Below are positions 31,075 to 43,159 of a stretch of 64,000 nt of DNA, piece by piece (position 1 is the first letter of the stretch; each line of letters begins with the position of its first letter). The notes under the pieces are model-generated. The model saw only the letters and a program-made list of their open reading frames with translations. It did no database searches and was not told the DNA's origin. The position numbers and the translations under genes were made by a program. This DNA comes from Rhizophagus irregularis (Eukaryota > Glomeromycota > Glomeromycetes > Glomerales > Glomeraceae): positions 7,163,001-7,227,000 of the forward strand of contig NC_089429.1 in the NCBI RefSeq assembly GCF_026210795.1, written 5' to 3'.

Positions 31075-34000
31075 TTATACAATTTCGACTTTCAGGATAA
31101 AATTTAGTACCCTAAAGTTTGACATTGCAAATTTCATCGTCTTCAATACTAAAATAATAACGAGAATTCGCTGGTTAATACCATCGAATGAATGCCAAAT
31201 TATGTTCCAATTCTCCATCTGGTAAGTCAACCTTATGGGAAAAAAAGAATTGAACTTGTCTGGGATAACAATCAATGCTACCGTCTTGTGTTATAAATTT
31301 GGCTAAAACATACGAGTTTTTTATATAACGAGCTGACATATTTGACCCAAATGTCTCTGAACTGATTCTGCATCTACCGAACTGTTTCATTTTGACAGAA
31401 ATGATCCTTGAATTCTTGTGACCTTCTCCGAATGGCTTTTGAAACTCAAGTGTTTTATAAGTCGCCAAATAGTATTCAACCAGTAAATCAGGTATTAAAT
31501 TTGACATCACTACATTTTCAGAGGCAGGACACAACATTTCACCTGGAAACGACTCACTTCCAGTGACTATTGATTGTTGAATATTCCGCAAATTCAACCA
31601 AAATCATTCCATTTCGTCGGCTGAAAACTCATCAGCCTCTGCTAAGGACTCAACAAACACTCGGTTGTAAAAAAGTTCTAATCCCTTTACATTTTCTCCA
31701 GAATTTATAATACTATTAATGTGGATATCAGCCATTATTTATCGCATAATTTCTGGTTCTATTTTCCTTTGACTGTTCGGTAAGGCGCCTAAAATTTAAA
31801 ATTACGATTATGCATAAATTAAGAATAAGAATATTAAACCTAAATAAATAGTTATAGTTTACCTAATATACTGTTCATGCGTTTGAAGGAGAAATACCAG
31901 AATGTGTATAAAGGTCTAAAATCATACATACATTCACTCAAATAAAGTGAAAGATGAAGATTAGGAGTAATTTTATCTCGTCCATAATGTTCTTCAATCA
32001 ACTTCACAATTTTAATCAATCTCTCATACGATTCTCTCACAGCATCAAATTCTAAAATTTGACTTATGAAAACTGTACAAATTCTCACAAAATGATGGAG
32101 AATTTTCTGATCATGTACCGAAAGGTGACTCTATAGCGATACCATAATGTAAATTGTGAAAAAGATTCACCATTAATCTGCTGTAAAATTTGAAAATTCT
32201 TCTCTGCAATAGATTTTACCAGGGATTTGTCTCAAATCGGATGGAATCTAAAACTCATCCATTTTTTTTTGAATTTTTATAAATGATTATTGGTTCAAAA
32301 TTCCTTTATCAACCCAAATTCTTTTCACTATCCATCTCGCGATGCTTAGAAATAAGCAGTGTATTGGATCAATAACAATGAACCTTACAGGGTTAAAGTA
32401 TGCCAACTGCAATAATTCTGACCATCTAACTCCAGTATCTATCCTTCGTAAAACATTTTCGTGAAGCATTTGAGCTACAACGTTGCCATTCATGTGCATT
32501 TTCACAAAACTCGGCCAAATCTCAAGTAATAAACCATTCGTCTATATTATCCATCCTGGCGAAATTATTTTGTCAATTCTCATAATTTGCTCATTTTTTG
32601 CACTGGTGATATGATGCAAGCGCTGAAATATGCCTGCATATCTTCCTTGCCACAGGAACATTGCACAAAACTAGTACTAAAGCCGCATAAATATTTTCGT
32701 TTTGGCACTCAAATGTTCGATTTAGAGTTATTCCACTTCATAGTAATTCTAAATCATTGACAATTGGTACTAAGTAATAATTGATTTAGCGTAAGCAGGA
32801 CCCCAGACAATTATAATTAAGGTCATATCCCCTATGTTAAGAATTTTTAAAAATTTATTATTGCCATTTTGAATTTATTTTAAAAGATATAAATGTAAAA
32901 TTTTAATAAAATAGTTGCCTTCCTACTATTTATAACTTTGTAATTTTAAAAGTAATATTTAATAATGTAGTTTTTTATTTTTTTGAATATTTCTATATAT
33001 ACCGATTGTGAAAAAGTGTATATTTTTTTGCCAAATTTTGCTTTGTTACACAACTTTATCTCTAATTTTAATCAGTAAATTTGCATAATTTTGATATCAA
33101 AAGATTCTTTTCTTTAAAAGAACCATTTTTTTCTATATTATCTTATAATATTAACTTAATAAAATTATAAGATAAATAATGTATAAAGTTTAAAACATAG
33201 TCGGTTGTGACCTCAACTATAATTATCTGGGGTCCTGCGTAAGCTCACTTCATTAGGATCTGGTAATATTCTGAGAATTAATAAATTTTCTTTTTTAAAT
33301 CAAATGTCCCAAGGCAAGTTGCAAATAGCGATATATATCACACCGGTGCTGTGAATTGTCCCTTCATAGGGTTAGAACCAATCCACATTCAGCATTAAAC
33401 CAAGGTATGATCTGCAACTTCAGGCTGGAAAAAATTAGGCAAATCATGATAAGAAGTATCCTTAAATGTTTCCACACTTGACCATCGTGAATGTCAGTCA
33501 ATATATTTTCAGAATGTGATCAATCGAATCAATGTCTAAGTGACCTTTCAAATCCTGATCAAAGATATAGGGTTGCTAATTGTTGACGAATTGTAAAAAA
33601 TGGATAAATCATCTCAATTCGATTTGACACTTTATTTAATAATCTTATTTGATGAGATAAAGGAGTTTAGCACTTCTGGCGTCTCGATAAATTTGGAAAT
33701 TCGATATGCTGACATTTTATAATGGCAAGCATTTCATCTTGACGAAGTTCCTCTACTTCTTGTTTGTTGTATAATTTAATACTTCATGCATGCTGCAAAG
33801 CTATGAAATCGATCTTCTATGTTGAGAATATTTCTCGCTTTGTATAAAGTAATGGGAAAATTTTCAAATGCGATATCGCCAATTTCCTTCAATAACAGCT
33901 TTATGAATTTTATTAGTGATTCAGTTGCTATTTCTGAAATGTTAAATCTCATTCGAAATTTTATAATCTATATTAAAATCCATAAAAACTTATTATTATC

Positions 34001-34644
34001 GTTAGTTGGAGTTGGAGTGATATCTGGGTCTTGATATGGTTCGAAAGAAGGGCATGAATAATCTTTAAAAGTTTCAGAATTGTTATTTTTCAATTCATCA
34101 TCTCCATTCAATTTGTTATCTTCATTAGTGTTTTCGCTTTAATCTTCAGCTGTATTTTCTCTCAGTGATAAATCTTGTTTGATGTTGCCAATGTTACCAA
34201 TGGAAACTTTAGTCAAAATATACCTTAATCTACGTCTTCGAGGCAATCGGTCAACTCTTTGCTCATTTAAAATAGTCAATTGAGATGATTTATCATTAAT
34301 ATTTTCAATATTTTTCAAAACTTCAGATAGTTCGTTATCCTGAATTTCAGTATTTTCGATAATTACTTCTGAAACATCTAACAAAAATTGGCTTGATAAT
34401 TCATGTCGATTCTTTGTGCGAGGAGCAACTAACATTCCTTCGCAATCATTACAGAAACAGGGTACTTTACGAATTCTTGGCTGAACGATTGATTGAGTAG
34501 TAACTCAAGGGAATCTGGTAGTAATAAGATTTTTATCAAGTACACTAGATATCGTTCTTTTTCGTTCCATTTTGTCAAAAATTTCAGATAATTTTGATAA
34601 TTATGGAATTGTATCAAAATTTGTTTCAATTCGATAGTTATCAT
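31075..34644 (-). pseudogene. Decayed CACTA (Tnp2-type) transposase
   Basis: Fragments of one protein appear in order on the minus strand. The N-terminus near 34,560-34,139 has VPCFCNDCEG and RTKNRHELSSQ, a Cys/His metal-binding start. The Tnp2 core appears around 33,420-33,300 as LGLMLNVDWF, HSTGVIYIAICNLPWDI; the Asp in NVDWF is a catalytic candidate. VIDPIHCLFLSIARWIVKRI lies at about 32,390-32,330. A DUF4218-like part at 32,088-31,852 includes ITPNLHLSLYLSECMYDF and FSFKRMNSILG. The C-terminus at 31,597-31,175 ends DLPDGELEHNLAFIRWY. Stops, frameshifts and a nested 440-bp element (32,797-33,236) separate the pieces. CACTA-type element ends were not located. The 60-bp array at 34,670-34,900 may be a subterminal repeat. 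Confidence 0.8.
32797..33236. mobile_element. 440-bp AGGACCCC-family MITE nested in the CACTA gene
   Basis: It begins AGGACCCCAGACAATTATAA and ends with the inverse of AGGACCCCAGATAATTATAG. GCGTAAGC borders both sides (32,789-32,796 and 33,237-33,244), a perfect 8-bp target duplication. The interior is AT-rich without coding capacity. It sits between two conserved parts of the Tnp2 pseudogene, so it inserted after that element. Confidence 0.88.
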
Positions 34645-34669
34645 ATAATTGTTGCTAGTAAAGTTTCGA

Positions 34670-34900
34670 CTAATGAATTTTCAACTTAAGTGATCAACTT
34701 AAAAGTGATTTATCGAATTCTTATTAAACTTTACGAATTTTTCATCAACTTTAAATGATGTATTGAATTCTCATCAAACTTTACGAATTTTCTATCAACT
34801 TTAAGTGATATATTGAATTCTCATCAAATTTAAGTGATTTAGCGAATTTTACATCAATTAAAATTGATTTATCAAATTTCCATCAACTTAACGTAAAGTA
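34670..34900. repeat. 60-bp tandem repeats (about 4 copies)
   Basis: The unit contains AAACTTTACGAATTTT, CATCAACTTTAAGTGAT and ATTGAATTCTCATC. Copies begin near 34,726 and 34,786, with degenerate ones before and after. The position just upstream of the Tnp2 reading frame fits a subterminal repeat of that element. Confidence 0.7.
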
Positions 34901-35138
34901 ACTTATTGAATTATTAATAAAAAATTTGATAAATTACTTATCAAATTTAAGAATTTAATAGTATAAATTAAGCTTTTGATCAAATTTTTAACTATAAATA
35001 AACTATAAAAAAACTCGATTCTTCAAAGTTTCGCCCTAGAACTTACCTTTTTTTTTCTTAAAATTTCAAAATACTTTCGTGTAAAATTTTATTATATATT
35101 TTTACAAATTTAATAAATTTAATAAGAGTAAATAAATT

Positions 35139-35893
35139 TTGGCTATTTTAACAATTAATAAAAGTTCTATTTTTTTCAAATATGTCAAAGAACACATCAA
35201 AGAATATATATTAATAAAAAAGGGAGAGAAAGAAGGAACTAAAAGAAACAAAAGAGATGTTTTTTATCTCGTCCTTCCTAATTTTGATGAGAAAAAAAAC
35301 TGCTTTATGAACCTCCAACACGTCATCAGAAACTTTACGATTACCTTTCAACACGAAATCATCTTTTTCATCATCGGGTACTTTAAGATTCCCTTCAACA
35401 CGAAATCATCTTCATCACCAAGTACTTCCCGAATTTCTCTCTCCAATACAAAATCATCTTCATCACCGAGTGCTTCACAAACCTCTCTTTTCAATATGAA
35501 ATTATCTTCATTACTGAGTGCTTTACAAACCTCCTCCAACACGAAATCATCATTAAATATTATTAAATCAAAGCTTGCAGGCTTACAAGTAAAAATTCCA
35601 AAAATCTAATTACTGAAATCAATGATTCTAGACGAAAGTTAAGTTGAAGCAACTGAAACTTTGCAATCATCAAAAAAAATTTGAGTAATTTTGGTAAATT
35701 TTGATTATCGATTCTTAATTATTTATTGATGAATATTTTTACGATATATAGATATATATTTGAAAACCTTCAATTTTTAGATCTGAAGGTAGAAAATGGG
35801 AAATTAAGAGCTGATAATATGGAATTGCAATGTAAGATAAACAAACTTAATAAAGAACTTGAAGAGTCGAAAGAACTAAATGAAATGCTATAA
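35139..35893 (+). CDS. Possible repeat/coiled-coil protein gene, two exons (tentative)
   Basis: The plus-strand frame to 35,609 carries a 48-bp tandem repeat (about 35,395-35,560) coding a 16-residue Ser/Thr-rich unit such as NTKSSSSPSTSRISLS; the minus-strand frame of the same repeat is acidic. A separate stretch at 35,781-35,893 follows TTTTTAG and reads LKVENGKLRADNMELQCKIN then NKELEESKELNEML and a stop, a clear coiled-coil pattern. A donor GTAAAAA at 35,589 could join the two, but the phase then meets a stop, so the model is not closed. No convincing ATG begins the first frame. It may be an exon pair of a damaged gene. The right end touches the transposon starting at 35,932. Confidence 0.3.
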
Positions 35894-36362
35894 AAATAAA
35901 TGAGAAATTCAGAAAAGAGAATGATACACTTAGGACTCCGGATAATTATAATAAAGGTCATATACATAAAAAGTATATTTTTTTGTATTTTTAATGAAAA
36001 GGTTATATGCAAAAGCGGGTATTTTAAGTAAAAGTTATATGCAAAAATAGAGTACCCCTGAATTAGGTCACAGTAAAAAAAGTATACAATTTTATGTAAA
36101 ATTTTAAGGTCACATGTAATTTTTCTAATAAAAGTGTATATTTTGGGGAATAAAACATGCAGTGTTATATCAAATTTAATATAAATAGCACATTTTGCTT
36201 GAGATAATTTTACTATAACGTAATTCAAAAAATTCATTTTTTTACCACAATGTAACATAATTATCGTATTTAAATTTATTAAATTTTTTTGCTTTTCATG
36301 TCAGATAAATTTACCAGAAATTTAACATGATTTACCGTTAATTACTTTTAAAATGTTAAGAC

Positions 36363-37442
36363 ATGCGTTTTCGTGTTTTAATTTTTGTCTTTGACATTGT
36401 TATATATCAATACAAAATGAAATATCTCGAGAAACTTTTAAACATTAATAGATTTCTTTCTACAATTCCACCTCCTAATATTCATTCTGTTCAAGCTTAC
36501 GTTTCAAATATTAATATATCTGATATCTTTTCTATTACTTTTGATACTCCTTATGAGACTCTTCCTCCGTTAACCAGAATTGATAATACTGCTGAAAAGA
36601 TTCTTCATTTGCAATATTCCCACTTAACTTCTGCAGCTGTCTTTTCTAATGGGAATTGCTTATTAAATTCGATATCTTTAATCTTTAATGCAAACCAAAC
36701 TTTAGCGTTACAATTTAGACTAGCTATGATTGTAGAATTAATGAAATTTTCAGATTTTTATCTTGGTCAAAAAATTTTTGAAGAAGATTATTATTTTTCC
36801 AATGCGGCTTTGGATTCAGCTAAAAATTCAGATATGCCAACTACATATAATAAAGAAAGAGAATATATTGGAGAAATTGCTTATATGTCTAAACCATATC
36901 GATTTTGCTCAATTGTTGGATTATATGGCTTAGCATCAGTAATTCAGAGACTGATAATGTCAATATATCCTCCAACTACTTCGCAACTAATTAGTTCTTT
37001 ATATAGTAAATTAATTGAACCACGAATTAAAACTTATGATGAACCTATTATGATAATGTGGACGGCATCAAGTGGAAAGTGGAATGTTAATGACTTTTTA
37101 CCACAAACAGATCATTTTGTTCCAGTTTTCAAGAGAGATTCACCACTTCCATTTAATCTGAATATTGATATTGAAATGCAGAATGATACGCAATCTGATG
37201 AAAATAATAAAAACATAAATATTCTTGAATCAGAAAAACATTTGAGCGATAATTCTGATATGGAAGAATTTAACTCAAATGTTGATGATAACGATAGCAA
37301 CTTATCATCATCATCATATAATACTGACAACGAAAAGAATACTAAAAAGAATCAAAAACAAAATAGTCAAAAACAAATAATGAAACTTGATCATATTAAG
37401 GTATTTGAAATTCAGAACATTATTTTTTTTGTAATAAATTGA
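36363..37442 (+). CDS. OTU-like cysteine protease domain protein of the transposon
   Basis: A 359-codon open frame with ATG at 36,363 (a second ATG at 36,417). An OTU-type protease core is suggested by SNGNCLLNSISLIF at about residues 95-108 (family motif D-G-N-C-L-F, with the Cys nucleophile) and by the region ending LPQTDHFVPVF near residue 254, where the His of DHFVPV fits the catalytic histidine. Family Asp at the first motif is Ser here. The C-terminal quarter is acidic and Ser/Asn-rich (DDNDSNLSSSSYN). A GTATTTG donor at 37,401 and a CTAG acceptor near 37,472 might splice it onto the transposase frame, which would make one large protein. OTU enzymes remove ubiquitin-like proteins; here the role in transposition is unknown. 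Confidence 0.65.
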   Translation: MRFRVLIFVFDIVIYQYKMKYLEKLLNINRFLSTIPPPNIHSVQAYVSNINISDIFSITFDTPYETLPPLTRIDNTAEKILHLQYSHLTSAAVFSNGNCLLNSISLIFNANQTLALQFRLAMIVELMKFSDFYLGQKIFEEDYYFSNAALDSAKNSDMPTTYNKEREYIGEIAYMSKPYRFCSIVGLYGLASVIQRLIMSIYPPTTSQLISSLYSKLIEPRIKTYDEPIMIMWTASSGKWNVNDFLPQTDHFVPVFKRDSPLPFNLNIDIEMQNDTQSDENNKNINILESEKHLSDNSDMEEFNSNVDDNDSNLSSSSYNTDNEKNTKKNQKQNSQKQIMKLDHIKVFEIQNIIFFVIN

Positions 37443-37479
37443 TTATTACTTATAATTTTTTTTATTAACTAGGAAAAAA

Positions 37480-40400
37480 GATTATGAAATCATCCAAAAG
37501 TTAGCAAAATTATTGTTCGCAATGAAGTTCTGTGTAAATGTGAAAAGACAATCAGATTGCATCGAGCTTACAACCTAAAAAATTTAGAAAAACACAATAA
37601 GACTAGCGGCTGTTTACTAACAAAAAGGATACATCCACTTACAAATTATTTTACAAATTCTACAAAATTAAAACAAATTTCATGTATTGGATTAAGAGAC
37701 GAGGAGCATTTAAAATATTTACAAAGAATTGGTAAAATTATTCATTATGGAGGAACACCACGTATTGAGGTACTGGCAAAAGAATTATTTCCAAAAAAGT
37801 TCAATAAAAGTTTTAGTTGGAAAAGATTGACAAATGATGAAAAAATTAAGTTGGAAAATGAATTAGTTGCAACGGCAAAATGGCGTAATGATTTTAATTC
37901 AAATTGTATTCGAAGTGTAAAATGTAAAATTACAGCGACAAATAGAGAAAAAATTTGCAGAAAATGTATGAAGTTAAATAGTAGCAAAATTTTAAGGGTA
38001 ATTATTGCAATTATAAATAATAAATTATTAAATTTAACGTTTACTAATCACATATAAATTATTAGAATGCAGTTGAACGGCCAATCCCAAAATTAGAAAA
38101 TCAGAAATTTACATCAAAATATATAATCAAAAAAAATCCGATCTTCAAATATTTAAATGATTCTAATCTTAATGAACTTTATTACTCGGTAGATTCAAAG
38201 CAGGATTCATTTTGGCCAATATTAGCAGAAAAAGGACGTCAAGGGGTATTCAAAAATAAAAAAGTTTTTGAAGGACTTTGTAAAGTTATGCTAGAAATAG
38301 CTGATCGTGAACAAAAAAAAAGGGAAACCAAAATTTGCGATATACAGAAAATTTTGTAAATTTTACAACAATTTTGGCATCATTGAGAACAAGAGGATAT
38401 GAAGTATTTAAACAAAATTTAGCTGGACGTACACTTCATAATATTAGGTAATGTTTATTTTTACAAGTATAATATAAATTAATTTAAATTATTGTCTAAT
38501 TTTATTTTATTATAAGATTACACCATGCACAATCAGATGAAATAATCGTTAACACAGAACTTTGTTATAAAAACATGGTGCGATTTAAAAGATTTGCTGA
38601 TTCATTAAATTACAATGGTCCAGTACTCCAGTTGCTACCATGATAGATAATACTAAGCTAAAAGAACATCTTAGTTATTCAGCAACGTTAGGCTGTGTGA
38701 TTGGATCGACTTTATCAAATTCAGAAACAAAAATATCGAATTATGAGGAAGTTATTGCAATTATTGATAAGATAAAAAGTGAAAAGGCAATAGCAAAATA
38801 AGTTCGAGTTTATTTACTTCAAGTATCTATTTTAATGATTAATATTTAATTAATTGTAATTAAAACTTATTAATTTCTATTTTTTATTTTTTTATTTAGA
38901 TTCCGTTACCCAAAATTCCACCAATAGTTATTGGTTTAATTCCAAATATTGGCAAAGAAAAAGCTGCTGATATTCTTATATATCATCAAAAAGTTCTAGA
39001 TTATGCAGCACAATTAAAAATTAATATTGTCTTTTTTGGATCGGATTGAATGGAGTAGCAAATGAATTTAATTCGCAATCAATGTTAATTAATATACCAA
39101 CTACAGAAAAAATTATTTTTGAAGATAAGCTATATAATATCAAGTTTACATGTCCAGTTTTTCCTAATATTGGCCCAATAATTCGCATACAAGATTCAAA
39201 ACACAGAAAAAAAAGTGGTAGAAATGCATTATTTTCTGGTGCTTGATTACTTACATTAGGAACTGGAACAGCAAGATACGAACAAATATTAAAGCTTAGT
39301 AAAATGTCTGATAGTGTGCTATATAAGCGTGATGTAGAAAATGCAGATCGTCAAGATGACAGTGCTGCATACCAGATTTTTTGTTCTGCATTCTTGGAAT
39401 AAGCATATAATCAAGATAAGTCCCAAAATCATAGTAAAGATAGTTTGTTTGTTTATCTTTTTATAATTGGTAAATATTTATTATTTATTTAATTATTATT
39501 GTCTATAATTTTAATCAAAGTTTACTTTTTTAGGTGAATTAATTGATGCATATCAAAGTTATACAATTTCACATAAAGAAAGATTGCGAATGGTTATGTT
39601 AGCATATTTTTTTCTTTATATGTGAAAAAATCATATTGAATATATTCAAAAATGTCATCCAAATATTATAGACATAAAAAAAAATTTTCTTGCACCTCAA
39701 ACTTTTAAAATATTTATCAATTTGGCTAAATCATTAGTAAGCATTTATTGATCATATTTGTTATTTAAATATTCAATATACTAATATAAATTATTTGTCT
39801 TACTAGATTTTACTAATATTGGCATATCGAAATTATTATCCATCGATTCCATTATGTATATGGATTTACGGAACTGAGCCATGTGAACATTTTTTTGGGT
39901 TAAGCCGGCAATTGCGTAATGATTTCACTTTTGGAGATTTGGTACAAAATATTCCAAAAATTATGCATATGTTTCGAACTTATACTAATGCATCATTAGC
40001 AAAGATGAATGCTGAAAAAACTTCAGCTGAAGGTAAAATAAATCAGTTTTTTTTATATTTAATTATGCTTTATTATTAATTTATATGTTTATATTAGGTT
40101 ATATAATGAATTATTATGAAGATACTATTGCCGATAATATTCATAATTTAACAACATATCCTACAGATGACGAAATACATTTAATTATTCATGAAGCTCA
40201 TGAACAAGCAATTGCATTTGCCAAAGTTCTTGAATTTGTTGGGTATAAAAACCTTTTTTGCAGTGAAACTTTTATTATGCATATATCAGCTTGTGAGAGT
40301 GATTTATTAGACATTAATTTAAATCAAAATAATGATAAATTAAATGAGATTGATGAAATTAACAAAGCCGATTGTGAGTCAAGTGAAATTAGTAAAGCTG

Positions 40401-41298
40401 CAGAATTAGTTAACATATGTAATAATTTCAACTTGGAAAAAATAAATGATCTAGAACAGAAGAGTCAAATAGAAATTAATTTTATATATAATCAATCAGA
40501 CAAACGAATTATTCAAGAGAATGATGAAATATTCCAAACGGGTGTTTTATTATCAGGAGAATTGGATATTTCATATTTAATATCATAACGTTGTAAACAT
40601 GAAGCTTATTCTAGTCAAAGAATGGAACGAATTTACTTGATGCGTGATTCAACTTTAAATATTAATAAGATTAATAACGTAGTTGCTTTAGTTCAAAATG
40701 ATGGTGCAAACTCTGGAACTTTAAGAGTGAAAAGATGGCAGAATAGAAAACGATTAGAAATGTTGGAAAGATATCAAAATGCTCCAGGTAAATTATTATT
40801 ATTGTTTGCAAATTTGTAAAATTTGAACAATAATTAATTTCTTTTATAATTTATTTAGTTCTGCCAAATATTAGCGTTGCAATTGTTACTTTAGAAAATC
40901 CTGCAAAATATGGTGGTTATGCATTTGCACTTTTGGGATCAAAAATTTATCTTGTTCAGTTTTTGGCTATGTATCAAAAATTATCAAATTATCATTCATA
41001 TATTAATAGTACTATCTGTATTGATTCACTTTCTTATATTTCAGTATGTGTTTATACAGAACAGATTCCAAATATTTTTGGATGTTTTCCAGCAGATGAA
41101 CCAAAATATGTTTTGTTTTCGCATATTCCTAGTCATTTGATCATATATTATTTAGGAAATTGCGAAAATTTTACTGAAAATATGGGATTTTTAATCGTAG
41201 GAAAAAAAGAAATGACAATCTATAATTTTTTTAATTCGGTTATAGATAAATTACAGTTGATTATTTCTACAAAGTCAATTGATGATAATGCTGTATAA
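37480..41298 (+). pseudogene. Transposase-like protein, multi-exon, several stops
   Basis: The protein starts around a Cys/His cluster CKCEKTIRLHRAYNLKNLEK (37,530-37,590), probably a zinc finger, followed by CIGLRDEEHLKYLQ and IEVLAKELFPKKF. Later parts read LRTRGYEVFKQNLAGRTLH (about 38,390), RFKRFADSLNYNGPV (38,580), GLNGVANEFNSQSM (39,040), RDVENADRQDDSAAYQIF (39,330), YGTEPCEHFFGLSRQLRNDF (39,860) and NYYEDTIADNIHNLTTYPTD (40,110). Plausible introns lie at about 38,450-38,520, 38,800-38,900, 39,470-39,535, 39,740-39,808, 40,035-40,100 and 40,787-40,860. Stops at 38,358, 38,643, 39,048 and others, and lost bases, disable it. The acidic positions around NEFNSQ, ENADRQDD and TEPCEH are candidates for a catalytic triad, but this is a guess. 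The superfamily is not recognised. Confidence 0.6.
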
Positions 41299-41499
41299 TT
41301 TTAACGTAAAATAAAAATTGACTTTTTTAGTAAAATAATTATATCGATGTCATATGATAAAAAAGGATATTTATAGTATAAAATAAGGTCATATGATAAA
41401 AATGTATATCAAAATGGCAAAATTTATGTATATTTCATTAAATTTTTAATTAGTACTGCGGATGTGACCTCTATTATAATTATCCGGGTGATGCCTTTG

Positions 41500-42100
41500 T
41501 GATGAATAAAATGAGTGATCACGTGAAATTCACTTTCACGTGGAAAAGATCTATCTACATACATGATTTTGTAACTGAACTTCGATAAAAGTTGAGTTAG
41601 CCTGTTGTTTATACTTTCAAATTTTTTACTTTTTTTAACAATAAATAAAAGTGGTGAATAATATTTATTATTTGAATTTCCTTTCACACTTGTTTTCCGT
41701 AAATCTCCTTTAAATGAGGGTATGTATATTTTTAAAATTATAAATATAAAGTCTAATAAATAAAAAAAGGATTTAAACCGCATTTGCTTTTTTTAATACA
41801 TAAATTTAGTGCATAATTTTGCATTGTTCAATCTAAATTGGTTGTTTAGCGGCTGCATTACTTACTGTATCACCCTCTCATTTATAAAAAGTTGTTCAAT
41901 AACGCCAAGAAAGCAACTTAATCTTTAAAATCTGAAGTTTTAAGAAAATGATGTAAGTTATAAACAAACCCAAGCCTCCGAAGCTAAAGCCTCTGCTTCA
42001 AAATCCACTACTACACCAATCAATCAACACGGTTTAATCGAAAATAAAACACCAAAGTTGAAGACAAACCTAACAACCAGGAAATAACGCGATCGCTTTA
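41500..42100. other. No gene recognised
   Basis: It contains CACGTGAAATTCACTTTCACGTG (about 41,521-41,541), a small palindrome close to the transposon end. The rest is AT-rich. Confidence 0.4.
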
Positions 42101-42129
42101 ATACAACTAAACCTAATTTAAGTAAAGAT

Positions 42130-43155
42130 GATAGTTCTATATCAATAGAGAAACATATTCCCAAACTATTTGTTCACATGCCAACCACCGATAGTTAGTA
42201 TGATTGTGGATGAGCCACTAAAATATTATTAGTGTAGATGAGAATAGAATTGATGAATCACCAAATATTATTAATATCTAATTTGCTCGGTCTTTTACCA
42301 ATCCTGAACCAACAATAATTAGAAGAACTTAACAGAGCCGACCAAGAACTTACAAACTCTTAGCTATTTGTGTATAGTAAAGGAATTAATTTGACTAATA
42401 TAATTTCCAAGCTGGCTATAACAAACCCTAAAACTAAAGATTCCCTGTCAACTGAGAGAAATTCAAAGTCACATATAACTAAAATTTCCGCTGGTAGAAG
42501 CGAAGATTATGAAAGCTATATTCGTACTCTTTGAACAACGTATCATTAGTTACGACACATATAAATAGGCGAGATTACACAAAAACCAAAAAAACGCAAT
42601 CTTTTTTTAATATAGATAGGATAAAGGGTAAGTTACCGATCGTAGTGGATGTAACTCTGTTTGTGGATTATTTTAATAATAACTTTATTTAAGTTAATGT
42701 TAACATATTCTTTCTTGATTATATAGATATCGAAATTCTTTGTAACCTCAAGTCTTAATTATTATAGAAACTTGGCGAGATATTGTAAGGACAGCGCATA
42801 TACTTGATCAACTTGAAAGCAAACGTCCGATTTAGGAGAAAGACAATTTAAGAATCCAATTAAAATTTGAAGAATTAATTAACAAGACCCGTAAAGTACT
42901 CAATGATTTGGGCAATGGCCGAACCATTGGTAGGAATTGATTTTTGCTATTTTTTTTTTTTTTGTTTTATGCTAATTTTTCAGCATTGGATCGTTATTTT
43001 CAGACCTATTTATTGGAAGTTTGATATGCCGAGTGTGGTGGCAAATTGTCCATCAAAAGGCATATAAGAGATGTAAGGAACACGCTTTCACGATCTCCTA
43101 TGAGCTACATTATCAATAATTCATTGGCAGATATCCAGGATAATTTTCATTAACA
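42130..43155 (+). pseudogene. Decayed gene, part 1 (unrecognised)
   Basis: Plus-strand stretches resembling protein include 42,430-42,533 (ERNSKSHITKISAGRSEDYE) and 42,770-42,925 (ETWRDIVRTAHILDQLESKR, a stop, then LKFEELINKTRKVLND). The second ends at a donor GTAGGAATTG near 42,931 and resumes after TTTTCAG near 42,984 as LDRYFQTYLLEV, then after a stop CGGKLSIKRHIRDVRNTLSR to TAA at 43,155. The intact intron with broken exons shows a gene that was once spliced. Function unknown. Confidence 0.4.
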
Positions 43156-43159
43156 AAGG

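Larger units (their letters stand above)
35932..41496 (+). mobile_element. 5.6-kb DNA transposon of the AGGACYCC family with OTU protease and transposase-like genes
   Basis: The left end AGGACTCCGGATAATTATAA and the right end, inverse AGGCATCACCCGGATAATTA, agree over about 30 bp (CCGGATAATTATAATAAAGG shared) and match the termini of the small elements at 9168, 32,797 and 61,921. This is therefore the likely autonomous type, now decayed. Inside, all coding runs on the plus strand. An OTU-like domain protein (36,363-37,440) is followed by a long multi-exon protein with several stops (37,480-41,298). No target duplication is left at this copy, but 8-bp duplications at two relatives define the family's insertion habit. 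The superfamily is unresolved; 8-bp duplications occur in hAT, P and Zisupton/KDZ-type elements. Confidence 0.7.
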
